A DNA stretch of 8,435 nt from Bacteroidales bacterium (GTDB lineage: Bacteria > Bacteroidota > Bacteroidia > Bacteroidales > SMBSF39). A program made the translations under genes and the position numbers. Location: positions 1 through 8,435 of the forward strand of contig JAIOSH010000051.1 in the NCBI GenBank assembly GCA_021107685.1, written 5' to 3'. Positions within the stretch are counted from its first letter, which is position 1. Every line of letters starts with the position of its first letter. The notes beneath the pieces are model-generated. The model worked only from the letters and a program-made list of their open reading frames with translations, was not told the origin of the DNA and ran no database searches. Below are positions 6,137 through 8,435 of this stretch, one piece after another.

Positions 6137-6985
6137 ATGATAATTATTAATAAAAATATACCAACAAAATCCTCTAATAAAACAGCACTAATATTAATAG
6201 CTTTTTGTTTTATTAATGCATTTTCCAAAGCACAATGTTTTGATACAAATACTACATTTAATGTTGGTGAAAAAATTACATACGAGGTTGCATACAATTG
6301 GGGGTTTCTATGGGTTAATGCAGGGGAGGTCTTTTTTAAGGTTGATAGTGTTGTTAAAAATAACAAGCATTTATATCATTTTAAAAGCATGGGTGAAACA
6401 TATAAATTTTATGACTGGTTTTTCAAGGTCAAAGACAATTACGAATCTTATGTTGAAATAAAAACATTAAAACCTTTGAATTTTATCAGAGATACTTACG
6501 AAGGTGGTTTTACCGTAAATAATAAATATATTTTTGATCATGATAATAAGCTCATCTATACTTTTACTCAAAATTCAGACAAAGCATATACAGAAGATAC
6601 TCTAAAATTTCCTGATTGTACTTTTGACGTTTTAAGTGCAGTTTATTACACACGAAATATTGATTTTTCCAAATACTGCATTGGTGATAAGATACCCATA
6701 TCATTTATTATTGATAATGAAATTTATGAATTATATATAAGGTATTTAGGTGAGGAAATTATTGAGAACAGGGATAAACAGAAATATAAATGTATTAAAT
6801 TTAAAGCCATGCTGGTTGAAGGGACAATTTTTAGCGGTGGCGAGAATCTGACTGTTTGGGTTACTAATGATAAAAATAAAATACCGGTCTTTGCCGAAGC
6901 AAAAATTTTAATAGGTTATGTAAAAGCTTATCTTACATCTTTTGAAGGATTAAAACATGAGATGACATCAAAGATAAATGAGTAA
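6137..6985 (+). CDS. DUF3108 family exported protein
   Basis: A 282-residue protein of unknown function. A hydrophobic segment at residues 16-29 follows a lysine-containing N-terminus, with likely signal cleavage SKA|Q at 32/33; the Cys at 34 is not in a lipobox, so a soluble periplasmic or outer-membrane-associated protein is expected. The family pattern is clear: FNVGEKITYEVAYNWGFLWVNAG (41-63), GETYKFYDWFFKVKDNYESYV (86-106), LKPLNFIRDTYEGG (111-124), FDVLSAVYYTRNIDFS (163-178), and VWVTNDKNKIPVFAEAKILIGYVKAYL (240-266). These are repeated beta-strand signatures of Bacteroidota DUF3108 proteins, and the length is normal. The first ATG is used because it gives a full signal peptide; the upstream DNA has no good Shine-Dalgarno sequence. 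It is probably transcribed from its own promoter and converges on the gmhB-like gene. Confidence 0.88.
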   Translation: MIIINKNIPTKSSNKTALILIAFCFINAFSKAQCFDTNTTFNVGEKITYEVAYNWGFLWVNAGEVFFKVDSVVKNNKHLYHFKSMGETYKFYDWFFKVKDNYESYVEIKTLKPLNFIRDTYEGGFTVNNKYIFDHDNKLIYTFTQNSDKAYTEDTLKFPDCTFDVLSAVYYTRNIDFSKYCIGDKIPISFIIDNEIYELYIRYLGEEIIENRDKQKYKCIKFKAMLVEGTIFSGGENLTVWVTNDKNKIPVFAEAKILIGYVKAYLTSFEGLKHEMTSKINE

Positions 6986-7055
6986 AAGAGCTAATGTTCT
7001 GAAATCATTAAAATAAGGGATGCTCAAAGAAAAAATTATTAATTATTCAACAGTG

Positions 7056-7085
7056 TTAATCTGTATTAATTTGTGTAATCTGTGG
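7056..7085. repeat. Degenerate tandem repeat of about 10 bases
   Basis: TTAATCTGTA, TTAATTTGTG and TAATCTGTGG follow one another, three diverged copies of one unit. It opens a run of low-complexity intergenic repeats between the convergent DUF3108 and gmhB-like genes. Confidence 0.5.
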
Positions 7086-7102
7086 CAAAATCAATCAGGG
7101 TA

Positions 7103-7165
7103 TCTCTGCGTCTCTGCATCTCTGCGTTTAGAATATTTATTTGATTGAACGCAGAGACGCAGAGA
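7103..7165. repeat. Tandem 8-mer forming a strong inverted repeat
   Basis: Three tandem copies of TCTCTGCR occupy 7103-7126. The stretch 7111-7128 is the reverse complement of 7148-7165 (AACGCAGAGACGCAGAGA) at 17 of 18 positions, with a 19-base A+T-rich loop. The hairpin lies between convergent genes and could act as a transcription barrier, but neither strand has a U-run after it. CTCTGCGTCTCTGCGTT-like sequences are, from memory, common intergenic repeats in this phylum. Confidence 0.65.
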
Positions 7166-7199
7166 AAAATAACCATTATTTGCCATTAATTACCTATTA

Positions 7200-7243
7200 C
7201 CCACTGCCTACTTGCCCACTGCTACTGCCTACTGCTACTGCCT
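7200..7243. repeat. Tandem CTGCCTA-type repeat ending inside the gmhB-like stop codon
   Basis: ACTGCTACTGCCT occurs twice in direct tandem (7218-7230 and 7231-7243), preceded by related units (CCCACTGCCTACT at 7200-7212, CCCACTGCTACT at 7215-7226). The last unit and its next base reach CTA at 7242-7244, which is the minus-strand TAG stop of the gmhB-like gene. Confidence 0.65.
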
Positions 7244-7808
7244 ACTTCTTCAGCCGTTGCGAGAACTCATAAAGACTCTTAAAATAATAATCAATAATAT
7301 CCTGATTCTTATTAATAATATCCAAATCTGATGAGATTAAGATAGTTTTCATCTTTGCTTTTCTCCCGAATTGCATATCTGAAACAGAGTCTCCAACCAT
7401 AACGAATTTTTTTAGATTAATATCAGGAAAATCCTTTTTGGCTTGTAAAGCCATTCCTATATCAGGTTTGCGTAAAATATTATTTTCTTCTTCTTTATAT
7501 GGACAATAGTAAATTTTATCAATTCTGCCGCCGTTTTTTTTAATTTTTTCAATCATTTTAAAATGTATGATATTCAGATCATCTTCGGTCATTAAGCCTT
7601 TGCCAATACCCTGCTGATTTGAAACAATGAAAATTTTCCCAAAGATATTTGATAAATAATTTAATGCTTCCAAAACACCATTGATAAACTCAAAATTATT
7701 CCAGTTTTTTATGTAATCATTATCAATTTTTTTATTTATCACCCCATCTCTGTCGAGAAATAATGTCCATGTATTATCAACCTTAATATTCAAATTGTTT
7801 AAATTCAT
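7242..7808 (-). CDS. gmhB: HAD phosphatase, GmhB-like (D,D-heptose 1,7-bisphosphate phosphatase)
   Basis: A cytoplasmic HAD-IIIA phosphatase, probably removing the 7-phosphate of D-glycero-D-manno-heptose 1,7-bisphosphate during nucleotide-heptose synthesis. Counting from the ATG at 7808 (188 residues): motif I is LFLDRDGVIN with Asp19 nucleophile and Asp21; motif II is IVSNQQGIGKG with Ser63-Asn64; the conserved RKPDIGM holds Lys114; motif IV is MVGDSVSDMQFG with Asp140 and Asp144. The loop before RKP keeps one Cys (YYCPY, Cys102) and lacks the other Cys and His ligands of the E. coli zinc loop, so the loop is zinc-free or altered. An ATG at 7841 is in frame but would overlap the upstream gene by 59 bases; 7808 gives a 26-base overlap and a normal N-terminus. 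It is probably co-translated with that gene. A related HisB-N-type sugar phosphatase is the alternative. Confidence 0.85.
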   Translation of the reverse strand: MNLNNLNIKVDNTWTLFLDRDGVINKKIDNDYIKNWNNFEFINGVLEALNYLSNIFGKIFIVSNQQGIGKGLMTEDDLNIIHFKMIEKIKKNGGRIDKIYYCPYKEEENNILRKPDIGMALQAKKDFPDINLKKFVMVGDSVSDMQFGRKAKMKTILISSDLDIINKNQDIIDYYFKSLYEFSQRLKK

Positions 7809-8435
7809 TCTGTGCTTTTTGGTAATCTTCGGGAATGCCAATATCTAAAAAATATTCTTTACTAAGCATCCCATATATATCTTTTGTTTTATATATCTTT
7901 TCAAAACAATCTTTTTCAATAGAGAATTTATCAGGTAAATTTATATCAAGAAAGAATTTTTTATTAATTAAATAAATGCCCCCGTTAATTAAACCTTTTC
8001 CTTTTTTTGAATTTTTTTCCATAAAGTCAATTATTCTATTATCATCAGAAAGTTTAACCGTACCAAAACGCTCTATATTTTCGAGTTCCCTTAATACAAT
8101 GCTTAGTTCAGAATGTTTTGCTTTGTGAAAATCAGATAATTTTTTCAAATTAACCCTGAATAATGTATCACCATTAAGAACAAAAGCAGAATTGCTTTTT
8201 ACGAGCTTAAAGGCTTTTTTTATACCACCGCCGGTTCCTAAGGGTTTGTTTTCAATAGCATAATCCAATTCTATTGAATTGAATTTATTTTGGAAATGTT
8301 TTTGTATGATTTCTTTTTTAAATCCAACGGATAATATTACACGTTTAATTTTATAAGTTTCAAGATATTTTAACTGGTATTCAAGAAAAGGCTTGTTGTT
8401 AATTAAAGCCATTGATTTGGGAACTTCATTTACAA
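7783..8435 (-). CDS. hddC: Sugar-1-phosphate nucleotidyltransferase, HddC-like (N-terminus off the right edge)
   Basis: A cytoplasmic NTP_transferase-family enzyme that joins a sugar 1-phosphate to a nucleotide; with the GmhB-like partner, D-glycero-alpha-D-manno-heptose 1-phosphate guanylyltransferase is the best guess. The frame stays open upstream of the ATG at 8412 and reads VNEVPKSMALINNKPFLEYQL, the conserved continuation of the missing GGxGTRL pyrophosphorylase signature, so the true start lies beyond 8435. Visible motifs are VPKS (active-site Lys), ENKPLGTGGGIKKAF (substrate loop), FVLNGDTLF (metal-binding Asp), LINGGIYLI, FSIEKDCF, and LDIGIPEDYQKA at the end. No hexapeptide acyltransferase tail is present, unlike GlmU-type enzymes. 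The 216 visible residues plus roughly 20 missing match single-domain family members. The stop lies inside the start of the phosphatase gene. Other sugar substrates, such as glucose or N-acetylmuramate 1-phosphate, cannot be excluded. Confidence 0.85.
   Translation of the reverse strand, partial: VNEVPKSMALINNKPFLEYQLKYLETYKIKRVILSVGFKKEIIQKHFQNKFNSIELDYAIENKPLGTGGGIKKAFKLVKSNSAFVLNGDTLFRVNLKKLSDFHKAKHSELSIVLRELENIERFGTVKLSDDNRIIDFMEKNSKKGKGLINGGIYLINKKFFLDINLPDKFSIEKDCFEKIYKTKDIYGMLSKEYFLDIGIPEDYQKAQNEFKQFEY

Noticed and set aside
6103..6461. Minus-strand frame 6103-6366 and plus-strand frame 6216-6461
   Set aside because: Both overlap the DUF3108 gene in other frames; the DUF3108 translation carries the conserved motifs.
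7056..7243. CRISPR array
   Set aside because: Repeat units are 8-13 bases with no unique spacers of regular length, and no cas gene is nearby.
8410..8412. ATG at 8412 as the start of the nucleotidyltransferase
   Set aside because: The frame continues upstream with conserved VPKS residues, and the protein would lack its nucleotide-binding signature. The gene is cut by the window edge.

Overview
The window looks like a piece of a Bacteroidota chromosome. The reasons are a secreted protein with a C-terminal type IX secretion (T9SS) sorting domain, a lipoprotein with an acidic stretch after the cysteine, a DUF3108 protein of the Bacteroidota type, an FtsX/MacB-like permease of the long form common in this phylum, matches to the Bacteroidota promoter element TAnnTTTG, poor Shine-Dalgarno sequences, and high A+T content. 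No rRNA, tRNA, CRISPR array, transposase or integrase gene was seen.

Layout. Positions 1-2270 (minus) hold most of a large ABC-transporter permease whose C-terminus runs off the left edge. A 471-base divergent intergenic region follows, with a long interrupted inverted repeat (2320-2492) and a candidate promoter for the rightward gene. Positions 2742-4265 (plus) encode a secreted beta-helix protein with a T9SS tail. Positions 4266-4690 hold no convincing gene but two interrupted inverted repeats and the promoter region of a toxin-antitoxin pair. The toxin reading frame (4691-5038, HigB/Gp49-like) has an in-frame TAA at codon 17. Its HigA/Xre-type antitoxin (5047-5400) is intact. A structured 150-base spacer leads to a small lipoprotein gene (5582-6067), which is closely bracketed by a 13-base inverted repeat. 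A DUF3108 gene (6137-6985) has the best-looking promoter in the window. A patch of three simple or inverted repeat types (about 7055-7243) separates it from two convergent, overlapping minus-strand genes: a GmhB-like HAD phosphatase (7242-7808) and a sugar-1-phosphate nucleotidyltransferase of HddC type (7783-8435, N-terminus off the right edge).

How the genes work together. Only two groups look functionally linked. The toxin-antitoxin pair appears degraded on the toxin side. The nucleotidyltransferase/phosphatase pair fits consecutive steps of nucleotide-activated D,D-heptose synthesis for surface polysaccharide. The other genes look like unrelated envelope or secreted proteins. The stretch 4266-6115 reads like accessory DNA: short A+T-rich genes separated by hairpin-forming spacers, somewhat like gene cassettes. 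I found no recombinase or canonical integron site to confirm that. I see no convincing new multi-gene system here; the most checkable oddities are the nonsense-interrupted toxin, the cassette-like inverted repeats and the repeat patch that supplies the gmhB-like stop codon.
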